Assembly: GCF_020923495.1 (NCBI RefSeq)
Contig: NZ_CP064048.1
Coordinates: 2,249,501 to 2,313,500 of the forward strand
Length of the DNA: 64,000 nt
Origin: Brevibacillus sedimenti
Lineage (GTDB): Bacteria; Bacillota; Bacilli; Brevibacillales; Brevibacillaceae
Direction: 5' to 3'
The first letter of the stretch is position 1; each line of letters starts with the position of its first letter. This document shows positions 49,848 to 61,109 of this stretch, piece after piece. The notes under the pieces were generated by a model that was not told the DNA's origin, did no database searches, and worked only from the letters and a program-made list of their open reading frames with translations. The position numbers and the translations under genes were made by a program.

Positions 49848-51065
49848 CTATGGCGTGTGGGACGCATGCTGAATTGTTTGATAGAGCCGTGCTTCGTCCT
49901 GGGATAGAGGAAGCACATCCTCCGCGATGAAGCTGACCTGCCGCTTCATCGGGTACACCTGATTTTCAAGAGAGATAAACCGCGACGAAAAGATGGCCAC
50001 GTCGTTTTTCAACCGGCTTTTGTCAAGCGGTATCTCCAATGAAAACGATGGTTTTGTGATCTGGTGCACAGCCATCAGCCGTCCGTTGACCACGACGGAA
50101 CACTGGAAATGGACCCCCTGCTCGTATGGGGACGGGATGTGCTGGGATGATCTTCCCTTGACCAGCAAGAGGTGGGCCGGACTGCTCGGATCTGCTTCCA
50201 CCGTTGCCGTGAACATGGGGGGGACCCACAAATCCTTGTACCGGTTCATGTGCGTGACCTTGGGAGTCTGTTTGCGGGCGGCGTTGGCCTTGATTTGGCG
50301 CAGCAGGGAGTAGGTGCCCATGCGCAGGTAGGGAGCCGCGTACCTCATCCACGTATTTGAGATCGAGCCGAAGTGCTTGACGACGGTTTGCAGGACTTCC
50401 GGAATCCCGACCGAGTGCCATTGGGTTGCAGTTTTGGAGCTTTCGTGAACGCGGGTATTTGCCAGATGCTCGGGGATGTAGCCGATGGTGTAGTGTTTGG
50501 CTATGCGAATCCACAAGTCGTAATCCATGCAAAAATGAAGGAATTCGTCCACACCCCCCAGCTGTTGAAACACGTGCTTGCGGAAAAACGCGGCAGGCTG
50601 GCAGACACAGCAGCTCTCATACAGGCGTTGGAGCGTGGCGGTGCTGACCGTGAGCGAAGAAGAGGCACGACTGTTTTTGTTGATGACGAAGCAATTGCCA
50701 TGCACCATTGCCCATTCCGGATGCTGCCGCAATGCCTGCACGGCTTTCCTGACCGCTCCCGCCACGTACGTATCGTCGGAGTTCAGCCAACCGATAATCT
50801 CCCCTTTTGCCATGGCTACTCCTTTGTTGACCGCGTGGGACTGGCCCCGGTCAGGCTCGGACACGAAGCGAAACCGCTCCCCCAGAGTGCTGCTGTACTG
50901 CTGCAGGAGGGCAACTGTGCCGTCCGTTGATCCTCCGTCCACCACGATGTGCTCGATGTTCGGGTAGTCCTGGGATAAAACGCTCTGGATCGTTTCCGCG
51001 ATAAAGCCGGCCTGATTGTAGGAGGGGGTGATGATGCTGACGAGAGGAAGATCCTGTTGGGACAT
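49848..51065 (-). CDS. GT2 glycosyltransferase with extra C-terminal domain (copy 1)
   Basis: A 405-residue protein. The GT-A domain (about residues 1-230) has LVSIITPSYNQAGF, VDGGSTDGT and the DxD-type WLNSDDTYV, with FCMDYDLWIRIAKHY as the acceptor-side motif. The last ~130 residues form a separate beta-rich domain (HLLLVKGRSS to EDVLPLSQDEARLY) shared with the 55953 and 59041 genes. It lies downstream of the FkbM-type gene and a 39-codon frame on the same strand. Start ATG 51065 follows GGGAGTGAG. Confidence 0.9.
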   Translation of the reverse strand: MSQQDLPLVSIITPSYNQAGFIAETIQSVLSQDYPNIEHIVVDGGSTDGTVALLQQYSSTLGERFRFVSEPDRGQSHAVNKGVAMAKGEIIGWLNSDDTYVAGAVRKAVQALRQHPEWAMVHGNCFVINKNSRASSSLTVSTATLQRLYESCCVCQPAAFFRKHVFQQLGGVDEFLHFCMDYDLWIRIAKHYTIGYIPEHLANTRVHESSKTATQWHSVGIPEVLQTVVKHFGSISNTWMRYAAPYLRMGTYSLLRQIKANAARKQTPKVTHMNRYKDLWVPPMFTATVEADPSSPAHLLLVKGRSSQHIPSPYEQGVHFQCSVVVNGRLMAVHQITKPSFSLEIPLDKSRLKNDVAIFSSRFISLENQVYPMKRQVSFIAEDVLPLSQDEARLYQTIQHASHTP

Positions 51066-51096
51066 ACGTCTCACTCCCTTCCAAAATGAAATGCGG

Positions 51097-51137
51097 AAAA
51101 AAGGGGGCCCGGGTCAATGCACTCGGCCTCCCTTTTT
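51097..51137 (-). terminator. Terminator between the 39-codon gene and the GT2 gene
   Basis: On the minus strand AAAAAGGGAGGCC pairs with GGGCCCCCTTTTTT with one mismatch, ending in six U. Read-through or a further promoter is needed for the glycosyltransferase gene. Confidence 0.6.
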
Positions 51138-51140
51138 GCG

Positions 51141-51260
51141 CTATTTCCCATCGTCATGCGGTGCGGTTACAAATAATCCGGCACCAATCCGGGATTGCGG
51201 AAATTTGGCTTCCAGCGGGACGTTAAAGAGCATGAACGACTCGGTCCATGTTCCTCCCAT
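51141..51260 (-). CDS. Small 39-residue protein
   Basis: A short frame with a strong ribosome site (AAAGGAGG, 9 bases before ATG 51260), 16 bases after the FkbM-type stop and directly before a terminator. The product begins MGGTWTESFMLFNVPLEAKF and ends TAPHDDGK. It is not recognised. Strong translation signals and placement as the last cistron before a terminator make it more than a chance frame. Confidence 0.5.
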   Translation of the reverse strand: MGGTWTESFMLFNVPLEAKFPQSRIGAGLFVTAPHDDGK

Positions 51261-51276
51261 GTAAGAAAGCCTCCTT

Positions 51277-52068
51277 TCACTTTCTCAGACAGATGTCGTA
51301 GAAGCCTTTGTACTGGGCGTAGTAGTCGTCGTAAATCGCCAACAGCTGCTGGACGGTAGCAGGCTGCTCCCGGCTCAGCGAGATCCGCGAAAAATGCTTG
51401 AGCACCCGCGCGGCGTCTTCCCTGGTGGTGCCGTACCGGTACAGGTGATACGGGGAGTACTCCGCGATGATCGTCGTGTCCTTGCTCACCAGCGGCAGGC
51501 ACGCTTCGATAATGGCGAAGTCGGCCCCTTGCGTGTCAATCACGATCAGATCCATCAGCGGGGGAACGGTGAAGCCGTAACAATTGCTGAACATCTCCAC
51601 GGGGTTCACCATCTGGATTTTGTAAGGCAGACTGCGGAAGATCGATACTTCCATGTCGCTGCTTTTCGGCATCGCACAGCGGTGATCGGACGAGTCCCAG
51701 GCGCTCTTGAAAAACGAGATGTACTGCCCGCTTTTTCCCAGCGCGTAGGGAAACGCATGAATGTTCTGAACCTGGTTGAGGTGAAGGTTCACCGTCAACA
51801 GGGCGAAATTGAGCGGGTCAGGCTCAAAGCAGTAGATGGTCGCCGACGGCTCAGCCTTTGCCAGATAGATGGCCGCCGAGCCAAGATGGCCCCCGGCATA
51901 GAGAACACGGCATTTCGGCTTTAACAGGCTCCGCGCATGCTCCAGCGAATCGCTCCAGAGGCGGTTTCCGCTGCGAAAACCGGCTCCCGCCACTTTGTCG
52001 TCGAGATGGGTGATCAGCTGCATGGTGAGATTGTTCAACGTCACGTGTGCGATCGAAAAAGGATACAA
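51277..52068 (-). CDS. FkbM-family methyltransferase, variant motif I (copy 1)
   Basis: A 263-residue SAM-dependent methyltransferase-like protein. Motif I is VLYAGGHLGSAAIYLA, where the usual DxGxNxG has become AGGH. It is followed by IYCFEPDPLNFALLTVNL, typical of FkbM proteins, and LIVIDTQGADFAIIEACL. It is probably an O-methyltransferase of a sugar in the surface glycan. It starts with TTG 52068 after AAAGGAGAGG. A near-duplicate lies at 57208-58041. Confidence 0.82.
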   Translation of the reverse strand: MYPFSIAHVTLNNLTMQLITHLDDKVAGAGFRSGNRLWSDSLEHARSLLKPKCRVLYAGGHLGSAAIYLAKAEPSATIYCFEPDPLNFALLTVNLHLNQVQNIHAFPYALGKSGQYISFFKSAWDSSDHRCAMPKSSDMEVSIFRSLPYKIQMVNPVEMFSNCYGFTVPPLMDLIVIDTQGADFAIIEACLPLVSKDTTIIAEYSPYHLYRYGTTREDAARVLKHFSRISLSREQPATVQQLLAIYDDYYAQYKGFYDICLRK

Positions 52069-52248
52069 ACCCGTTCCTCTCCTTTCATGACCCCGTCAGG
52101 TCATGCAGAGTTTGGTGGAAGAGACTCGTGTCACTGTGCCATTGAATATGATATGTGCAACACAGTCGTTTTGAAACGGGACAGCTTCATCATGCGGCCG
52201 TTCATCCCGGCGGAAGAGAGAATACCTATTTTTGTCCGTTTCAATATC

Positions 52249-52274
52249 ACCCCTCTTTCCTTGTTCATAAAATA
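52249..52274 (+). promoter_or_regulatory. SigK-like promoter of the GDP-mannose operon
   Basis: CATAAAATA (52266-52274) matches the SigK -10 box; an AC at 52249-52250 lies 15 bases upstream. On the other strand CATATCATA (52155-52147) faces the FkbM gene, but without a well-spaced AC. Confidence 0.4.
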
Positions 52275-52312
52275 GTGCAGGCCAAGACAAAAATCGGACA
52301 GAGGTGCAGTGG

Positions 52313-54654
<2,342 letters not shown>

Positions 54655-54691
54655 CAGCTCTGCACGTTTACGACTGATCGGAGGGGAACAT

Positions 54692-55816
54692 ATGGAACGA
54701 TGGGATGAAGGTATCGGTCCTCCCCGTGATTTTTACAACTCCACGGAGGATTGGGCGGCCGCAGCGTATCCGGATCAGAAAAGTGCGGCGGGCATGTATC
54801 GGAAATGTCCGGTCGAACCGTTTCGCTATGATCCCGGCCGTTTCCAGCAGCCGATTGACCCTTCGATGTGGACGATGTATGGCGAACCGCTGCCCTACTA
54901 CATTGCCTTCATGCCGAACGGAAGAGTGTGGGGGGAGAACGGCGCGGTAATCAGTCCGGACAACAAACTGGTATGGGATGTCTCCCATGAGATGTACCGG
55001 CTGCCGCAGGAGCATTCCGTCTTTGAACAGGAATATCTGCCGCCCGTCACACGTCTGCCCGGGACCGCTGCGCTGTTGACATATGTGGGCAGTTCCAACT
55101 ATTTTTTTTGGATGTTCGACGTATTGGCGCGGATGGAACTTTTGCGGCGAGAGGGGATCGCCGTCGACAAATACCTGATCAATCAAAAGCGCCAGCCGTT
55201 TCAGGATGAGACGCTTGCCGCACTCGGGGTAACACCCGATCGGCTGATTGAATGCAAAAGCGATACCCACATCTGCGCATCCAATCTGGTCATTACTCCG
55301 CCGGTGGCATACTCCGGCCACGTGCAAAAATGGGTGTGCGACTTTCTGCGCGAACGGTTCGCCGGGTGGCGTGCAGCCGCGTCCGGCGGGAAAGGGGAAC
55401 GCCTCTACATCAGCCGCTCAGGGGCCCGTTACCGACACGTGCGCAATGAAGAGGAAGTGGTTGCTCTACTGGAACGGCACGGATTTACCCGCATCCATTG
55501 TGAGGAGTATTCGGTCGCCGAGCAGGTGCGCCTGTTTGCGTCAGCAGAGGTGATTGTCGCATCGCATGGGGCGGGCCTTGCCAATATTGTCTTCTGCCGG
55601 CCGGGAACAAAAGTAATCGAATTCTTCTCTCCTCACTGGGTTCGCCAAACATACTGGATGATCAGCTGCCACTGCGATCTAGATTACTATTACCTGATCG
55701 GCAGGAAGCGGAAGCTGGTCTACGATGTGTGGTCCATTCGCTACCACATCGAAGACGATATCGTCGTCGATCTGAAGAGACTGGCCGGACTGCTGAAACT
55801 GGCCGGATGCACATAG
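54692..55816 (+). CDS. GT61-family glycosyltransferase
   Basis: A 374-residue soluble glycosyltransferase. Family markers are ALLTYVGSSNYFFWMFDVLAR (abridged), RLYISRSGARYRHVRNEEEV, and SHGAGLANIVFCRPGTKVIEF, matching the conserved C-terminal block of GT61 (DUF563). Such enzymes transfer xylose or GlcNAc-like sugars. ATG 54692 follows GGAGGGGAAC. It is the last gene of the manC operon. Confidence 0.85.
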   Translation: MERWDEGIGPPRDFYNSTEDWAAAAYPDQKSAAGMYRKCPVEPFRYDPGRFQQPIDPSMWTMYGEPLPYYIAFMPNGRVWGENGAVISPDNKLVWDVSHEMYRLPQEHSVFEQEYLPPVTRLPGTAALLTYVGSSNYFFWMFDVLARMELLRREGIAVDKYLINQKRQPFQDETLAALGVTPDRLIECKSDTHICASNLVITPPVAYSGHVQKWVCDFLRERFAGWRAAASGGKGERLYISRSGARYRHVRNEEEVVALLERHGFTRIHCEEYSVAEQVRLFASAEVIVASHGAGLANIVFCRPGTKVIEFFSPHWVRQTYWMISCHCDLDYYYLIGRKRKLVYDVWSIRYHIEDDIVVDLKRLAGLLKLAGCT

Positions 55817-55839
55817 CAGCAGGGGTGGAAAAGGAAAAA

Positions 55840-55872
55840 ACGGGGTGCTTGCCATTGGGCCAAGCACCCCGT
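55840..55872. terminator. Terminator between GT61 and GT2 genes
   Basis: ACGGGGTGCTTG (55840-55851) / CAAGCACCCCGT (55861-55872). The AAAAAA to its left gives a U run for minus-strand transcripts. Confidence 0.8.
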
Positions 55873-55952
55873 GTCTATTATTCCTTCCAAAACGGTTTGA
55901 ATGACGCGGCATGCGCGAGTCGCGCCGCTTGCCGCATGCGGCCGACTGCAGC

Positions 55953-57194
55953 TTACAGCCGGGGAACCGGGCGGCGATGATCCCTGATCCACTGCGCGAT
56001 GCCGGCGGGATTTGTCAGATATGCACGGTAAAACTGCAGCTCCTGATACGAGAGAGGAAGCACCTGATCGGCCAAAAAGCTGACGACGCGCGGCTGCGCC
56101 GGGGAGCCAAGCTTTATGTTCCACGATGCGAAAATGTCCAGTTCATGGTTCGTCCGATCCGGCGGGAGCGGAAATTCCACGGTAAATGACGTCCCGTTCA
56201 CGGCGATTGTTCCCGTCATGCTGCCGTTTATGACGTAATGCAGGAAAGCTGATTGGGACGCGGACGGCCCGGCCGGTCTTGCGCCCCTGATCAGCAGCGT
56301 GTGTGCGGGAGATTGCGGATCGGATTGAATCGAGACGTGAAAATTGGGCGGGACCCACATGTCCGGGTGGCGGTTCATCGCTGTGATTCGCGGTGCGTTG
56401 CCAAAAACCGCGTGCGCCCGAAAAAAGTTCAGCAGCGGAAACACGCCTTTGTTGTGGTGGAAGTACAGGTATTCCATCACCCAGTCGTTTGACACGGTAC
56501 CGTAATGTTTGGCGCTCGTCCGGAACACTTCCTGAAGTCCTACCGTCGGCCACTGGGTGACCGATTTGGATGCGGAATGATACCTGGCTTTTGCCCAGAA
56601 TTCGGGCACATAGCCGATGCGGTGGCGCTTTGCGATGCGGATCCACAAATCGTAGTCCATACAGAAGCTGAGGGTTTCATCCAACCCTCCCACATCGTAC
56701 AAGACCTGTTTGCGGACGAAGGCGGCAGGCTGCAGGATGTTGCACCGTTCAAACAGTTTCAGCCGATCCTGCGGCTTGACGGGAAACGGCCTGACCGGCA
56801 GGTTTCGCTCGTTGGCAACGTAGCCGTTTCCGTGTACCATCCCCCAGTGAGGGTTTGCCATCAGGGCTTGAACCGCTCGGCGGATGGCGCCGGGCATATA
56901 CGTGTCGTCCGAGTTCAACCATCCGATTATCTCTCCCCGCGCGACAGACAGGCCTTTGTTGATCGCGTGGGACTGACCGCGGTCCGGTTCGGATACGAAG
57001 GTGAATTTTTCGCTTAGCTGGTTGTATTGGGACAGGATCGCAAACGTGTTGTCCGTGGATCCGCCGTCAATCACGATGTGTTCCACATGCGGGTAATCCT
57101 GCTTCAGCACGCTTTCGATCGTTTCTTGGATATACTTTCCGTGGTTATAGGAGGGGGTGATGACGCTCACAAGCGGAAGCGATTGGGTGTCCAT
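55953..57194 (-). CDS. GT2 glycosyltransferase with extra C-terminal domain (copy 2)
   Basis: A 413-residue homologue of the 49848 gene. The GT-A motifs are LVSVITPSYNHGKY, DGGSTDNT, WLNSDDTYM and FCMDYDLWIRIAKRH. The C-terminal domain (about residues 280-413) begins AHTLLIRGARP and has VSFLADQVLPLSYQEL. ATG 57194 follows GAGAGTGAGG. It is the last gene of a minus-strand operon with two FkbM-type genes. Confidence 0.9.
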   Translation of the reverse strand: MDTQSLPLVSVITPSYNHGKYIQETIESVLKQDYPHVEHIVIDGGSTDNTFAILSQYNQLSEKFTFVSEPDRGQSHAINKGLSVARGEIIGWLNSDDTYMPGAIRRAVQALMANPHWGMVHGNGYVANERNLPVRPFPVKPQDRLKLFERCNILQPAAFVRKQVLYDVGGLDETLSFCMDYDLWIRIAKRHRIGYVPEFWAKARYHSASKSVTQWPTVGLQEVFRTSAKHYGTVSNDWVMEYLYFHHNKGVFPLLNFFRAHAVFGNAPRITAMNRHPDMWVPPNFHVSIQSDPQSPAHTLLIRGARPAGPSASQSAFLHYVINGSMTGTIAVNGTSFTVEFPLPPDRTNHELDIFASWNIKLGSPAQPRVVSFLADQVLPLSYQELQFYRAYLTNPAGIAQWIRDHRRPVPRL

Positions 57195-57207
57195 GGGCCT
57201 CACTCTC

Positions 57208-58041
57208 CTATTTGTGTGTTGGGTCCTGGCGTGCAGTCAACCAGATGTCCACATAGCCTTTGTACTGTTCGCAGTGTTCGTCATAAAACGAAAGCAGTTG
57301 GTCAACGGTAACGGGGGCGGGCATGACATTTTCCACCCGCGAGTTTACGATTTCCGCCCGGGAAAAGAGGCGAAGCAGGCGTTCTACATCCTGCCTGGAA
57401 GTGCCGTGGCGGTACAGGTGATAGGGCGAATACTCCGCAATCACGCCGGTATGCGGGCCAATCATCGGCAAACACGCTTCCAAAATGTCAAAATCGGCCC
57501 CCTGGGTGTCGGTCACGATCAAGTCAAACGAGCGAGGAGCCTTGCTGCGATAGCACGCTTTGAGAAATTCCGGGGGCTGCACGATCGGGATGCGGTAGGG
57601 GAGGCCGTGAAAAATGGTAACGTCCGGATCGTCCATTCGGGGCATGGCGCAGCGGTGGTCGGATGAATCCCAATCGCTTTTGTAAAAAGGAATAAATCCT
57701 TGTGTTTTTCCTGCTGCAAACGGAAACGCATGGACGTTGCGCACCTGATTGATCTCCAGGTTAACCGTCAACAGCGCGAAATTGATCGGGTCAGGTTCAA
57801 AACAGTAGATCAGCGCGGTTGGCTCCACCTTGGCCAGAAAAATCACCGCTGAGCCGACATGGCCGCCGGCGTAGAGAATCCGGCCATGGGGTTTGAGATT
57901 TTTTCGCGCGTGATCCAGGGCGTCCGACCACAGCTTCTTCCCGCTCCGTAATTCGGCGCCGGAAATCAGATCTTCCAGGTTTGTCACAAGCGTCATGGTG
58001 ACGTCATTCAGTGATACTTCCGAATGCGTAAAAGGGTGCAT
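57208..58041 (-). CDS. FkbM-family methyltransferase, variant motif I (copy 2)
   Basis: A 277-residue close homologue of 51277-52068, with ILYAGGHVGSAVIFLAKVEP, YCFEPDPINFALLTVNLEI and LIVTDTQGADFDILEACLP. Again the motif-I Asp is missing. GGAGGT lies before ATG 58041. It sits 6 bases after the upstream FkbM gene and 13 bases before the GT2 gene. Confidence 0.85.
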   Translation of the reverse strand: MHPFTHSEVSLNDVTMTLVTNLEDLISGAELRSGKKLWSDALDHARKNLKPHGRILYAGGHVGSAVIFLAKVEPTALIYCFEPDPINFALLTVNLEINQVRNVHAFPFAAGKTQGFIPFYKSDWDSSDHRCAMPRMDDPDVTIFHGLPYRIPIVQPPEFLKACYRSKAPRSFDLIVTDTQGADFDILEACLPMIGPHTGVIAEYSPYHLYRHGTSRQDVERLLRLFSRAEIVNSRVENVMPAPVTVDQLLSFYDEHCEQYKGYVDIWLTARQDPTHK

Positions 58042-58047
58042 GGCTGT

Positions 58048-58764
58048 CTACCTCCGTACAAAGATGCCATTAACCTGAAGCACTTCCCCTGTGGTGTAGT
58101 CTGCAAAATCCCTTTCCAGATAGAGCAGATCAAAACCCAGGCGATCCACGTAGTCAATCATGGCCGGATACAGCAATTGGTGCTGGTACAAAGGGACAAG
58201 CGACAGTTCCATTTCCAAGATGTCTACGTGGGGCAGCGTCCGTTGGGCCCCCTTGAGAACCTCCAATTCGTATCCCTGGACGTCCAGCTTGAGGTAGACG
58301 CGTTCGTGCGCGTGTATCAGTGACGGCAGCAGCGTATCCAAACGTGTGATGACGATGGTTTCCCTGCCGACGTAGCGCGAATCGGGAGCGCCGATCACGT
58401 GCCGGTCCAGCATCGGCAAAAGGGAACTGCTGTAGGAGTTGCCGGCGATGTTGATGATGGCCTGGCCTTCTGTACTGCCGAGCGCCACCTGCTTGCAGTC
58501 CCAGTGGGGATCGCTGGAGGCCAATTGCCGCAATTGGGCAAATTCCTTGGACAATGGTTCAAAGGAGACGATTCTGCCGCGATACCCTTGCTGTCTCAAT
58601 TTGCTGGCGAATTGTCCGGTATTGGCACCGACATCCAGCACAAGGGCAATTCGTTTATGAGCAATCAAGTGTGATCTGTTGGGAAACTGGCGGAAGACCC
58701 AGTCAAAATTGCGCGTATCCAAGGCAGTGCGGACGGCGTGTTTCAGGAATTGACGATTGTCCAT
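58048..58764 (-). CDS. FkbM-family methyltransferase (classical)
   Basis: A 238-residue SAM-dependent methyltransferase with intact motif I LVLDVGANTGQFASKL, IVSFEPLSKEF and the post-motif VYLKLDVQGYELEVLKGA, the usual FkbM pattern. ATG 58764 is chosen because GGGGAG lies 8 bases upstream; a start 6 codons earlier has no site. It is the first gene of the minus-strand operon with the variant FkbM and GT2 genes. Confidence 0.9.
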   Translation of the reverse strand: MDNRQFLKHAVRTALDTRNFDWVFRQFPNRSHLIAHKRIALVLDVGANTGQFASKLRQQGYRGRIVSFEPLSKEFAQLRQLASSDPHWDCKQVALGSTEGQAIINIAGNSYSSSLLPMLDRHVIGAPDSRYVGRETIVITRLDTLLPSLIHAHERVYLKLDVQGYELEVLKGAQRTLPHVDILEMELSLVPLYQHQLLYPAMIDYVDRLGFDLLYLERDFADYTTGEVLQVNGIFVRR

Positions 58765-58818
58765 TACAGGTTCTCCCCTCATCGTAAATGGCTGGCATCT
58801 GGATTTTGCCTTATAGAG

Positions 58819-58846
58819 TAGGATATGATCGCTTCACCCGAATGGT
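58819..58846 (-). promoter_or_regulatory. SigK-like promoter of the FkbM–FkbM–GT2 operon
   Basis: On the minus strand CATATCCTA (58827-58819) with an AC 17 bases upstream (58846-58845). The predicted start is about 45 bases before the coding sequence. Confidence 0.5.
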
Positions 58847-59040
58847 TTGGACAGCAGTGTCTTCGTGTTTCAGTTTTTTTTCAAAACGCTGTGCGTTCTC
58901 CCGCGGTCGGTCAGCTGCAGATGAAGGCCGCCTCACGTCCTGCTTTCCGGAAACATCGCCCGGTCTCGCCGCGGATTCGCTTTGCATAAGTTATCGTATC
59001 GTGCCGGGAAACATAACTTCTTACAACAAAGGAGGGATAT

Positions 59041-60306
59041 GTGGTGGCTGTGGAAGATCTACCCTTGGTGAGCATCATTACGCCGTCGTTCAATCAGGGG
59101 CATTTTATCCGCCAAACGATTGAGAGTGTGCTGCAGCAGGATTATCCCAATCTGGAGCACATCGTGATTGACGGCGGATCGACAGATGAAACGCTGGCGA
59201 TATTGGAGCATTTCAGCCAGGTTGACACGCGCTTTCGTTTCGTGTCCGAGCCTGACCGGGGTCAGTCCCACGCGATCAACAAGGGACTGGCGTTGGCCAG
59301 GGGAGCGATCATCGGCTGGCTGAATTCGGACGATACGTACGAGGCGGGGGCGGTCATGAAAGCCGTGAAGGCGCTATTAGCGCATCCCGAATGGGGGATG
59401 GTTCACGGCAAAGCTTATGTCATCAACGAATACAATCAAAAAGTTACCGTCTTTCCGTTTCCCCCAAAACTGCCGGTCGACGCCCGCGAACTGTTTGAAT
59501 GCTGTCACATCTGCCAGCCGTCCGCTTTCATCCGGAAAGAGGTGATAGAAGAGGTAGGCGGAGTGGATGAGAAGCTGAATTTCTGCATGGATTACGACCT
59601 GTGGATTCGGATTGCCAAAACGCATCGCATCGGCACCATTGATGACTTTTTGGCCAACGCCAGATATCACGGCTCCAGCAAATCGGGCACGCAGTGGGAA
59701 TCCATCGGAATACCGGAGGTGCTAAAAACCAGTCTGAAACACTTCGGGGCCATTTCCAACACGTGGCTTGCCGACCATTACGTCCCCCATTACCGAAAAT
59801 ACGGAATCTACCGGATCCTGCGCGATGTGAAAGCATACCAGATGTTCGGCAATACTCCGAAGCTGGTGGACATGAACCGATACCCGGACCGGATGGTGCC
59901 GATTCAGCTCGTCCTGTCCATCGAGGTCAATCCCGAGCATCCGCTTGACACGCTCTTGATCAAGGGACAAATTCCCCATCATATTCCCGCCCAGCCGCAG
60001 AACATTCAGCAGTTGACCGTAATGCTCAACGGTCAGCATGCCGGCAGCGTTCGCATACCCGCAAACCTGTTTGAGCTGGAGATTCCGCTTCATTCCGATC
60101 AAGCGGAGAACCGGGTAGAAATCTATTCTTCGTGGCATGTCATTCTTCCTGACAGTCAGGCAAACAGGCGAGTGTGCAGTTTTATGGCCTACGAGATTAT
60201 GCCCCTGTCCCGGGAAGAAGCGGCGTTTTACCGTGTGTTTACAAAAGAGCAGCACAGGCTGAGAGAGTGGATTCGCGAAAACAGGCAGCCTGTTCCCCGA
60301 CTCTGA
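59041..60306 (+). CDS. GT2 glycosyltransferase with extra C-terminal domain (copy 3)
   Basis: A 421-residue homologue of copies 1 and 2, with LVSIITPSFNQGHF, DGGSTDET, WLNSDDTYE and NFCMDYDLWIRIAKTH. Its C-terminal domain (about 295-421) has LLIKGQIPHHIP and SFMAYEIMPLSREEAAFYR. It starts with GTG 59041 after GGAGGG. It is divergent from the FkbM operon and followed by two methyltransferase genes. Confidence 0.9.
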   Translation: MVAVEDLPLVSIITPSFNQGHFIRQTIESVLQQDYPNLEHIVIDGGSTDETLAILEHFSQVDTRFRFVSEPDRGQSHAINKGLALARGAIIGWLNSDDTYEAGAVMKAVKALLAHPEWGMVHGKAYVINEYNQKVTVFPFPPKLPVDARELFECCHICQPSAFIRKEVIEEVGGVDEKLNFCMDYDLWIRIAKTHRIGTIDDFLANARYHGSSKSGTQWESIGIPEVLKTSLKHFGAISNTWLADHYVPHYRKYGIYRILRDVKAYQMFGNTPKLVDMNRYPDRMVPIQLVLSIEVNPEHPLDTLLIKGQIPHHIPAQPQNIQQLTVMLNGQHAGSVRIPANLFELEIPLHSDQAENRVEIYSSWHVILPDSQANRRVCSFMAYEIMPLSREEAAFYRVFTKEQHRLREWIRENRQPVPRL

Positions 60307-60432
60307 TCCCACTCACCTATTTTTCACGCCCGTCCGCCAACGAACACGCCGCATTGAACATGCATGCATATCATAGCAGCATCGGAAAACAAGGCAGCAC
60401 GTGCCAAAACTTGCGTGAGGGGGTGGCGGGCA

Positions 60433-61077
60433 ATGAGCGGACACTTCATGCAATCGCCCACACTGCATGCCCGGTTTCTGGAAATACAGGCAAAAGTGGC
60501 GCCCATCCAGGGATGGGTGTGCGATCAAGCGGGCATGGTGCTATACCAGCTCGTGCGGTTTTATGCGCCTACCGGCACGGTCGTGGAATTGGGATCGTGG
60601 AAAGGACGGTCTACCGTTTGGCTGGCCCATGCTGTCAAAGACCGGGGCGCAGGCCGCGTATTTGCGGTTGACACCTGGGAGGGCACGAAAAACGGGGGAC
60701 CTGATGAACAGACATGCAAGACGTTATTGAAAGGGTATAAGGAAAACCAGCTGTTCGAAGAGTTTTTGCAAAATCTCACCAACGCCGGCGTGGCCGATTG
60801 TGTGCAGCCGCTGCGAGGAGATACGGGGGCTACTTCCTGGCATTTTCCCAGGAATAATCCGATCGGTCTGTTGTTTATCGATGCTGACCACAATTACGAG
60901 GCGGTGAAGCGCGACTTTTGGTCGTGGAGTCCGATGGTGCCGGCCGGAGGCTATGTCGTGTTTGACGACGTTCCGTCCTGGCCGGGACCCACCCGCCTCG
61001 CTTCGGAACTGCCTGCCTCGTACAGGCGGATCTACATGGGATGGAACATTTGCGTCTTTCAGAAGATGCAAGGCTGA
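60433..61077 (+). CDS. Class I SAM-dependent methyltransferase (1)
   Basis: A 214-residue methyltransferase of the Methyltransf_24 kind, with motif I VVELGSWKGRSTVWLA, VFAVDTWEG, LLFIDADHNYEAVKRDF and GGYVVFDDVPSW. This type is common in surface polysaccharide clusters and often methylates sugars. The start at 60433 follows GAGGGGG at about 9 bases. Start choice is moderately certain because the frame is open upstream. Confidence 0.85.
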   Translation: MSGHFMQSPTLHARFLEIQAKVAPIQGWVCDQAGMVLYQLVRFYAPTGTVVELGSWKGRSTVWLAHAVKDRGAGRVFAVDTWEGTKNGGPDEQTCKTLLKGYKENQLFEEFLQNLTNAGVADCVQPLRGDTGATSWHFPRNNPIGLLFIDADHNYEAVKRDFWSWSPMVPAGGYVVFDDVPSWPGPTRLASELPASYRRIYMGWNICVFQKMQG

Positions 61078-61109
61078 GCTGTTACTGGAGAAGGGAGGGA
61101 ATCGTCCGC

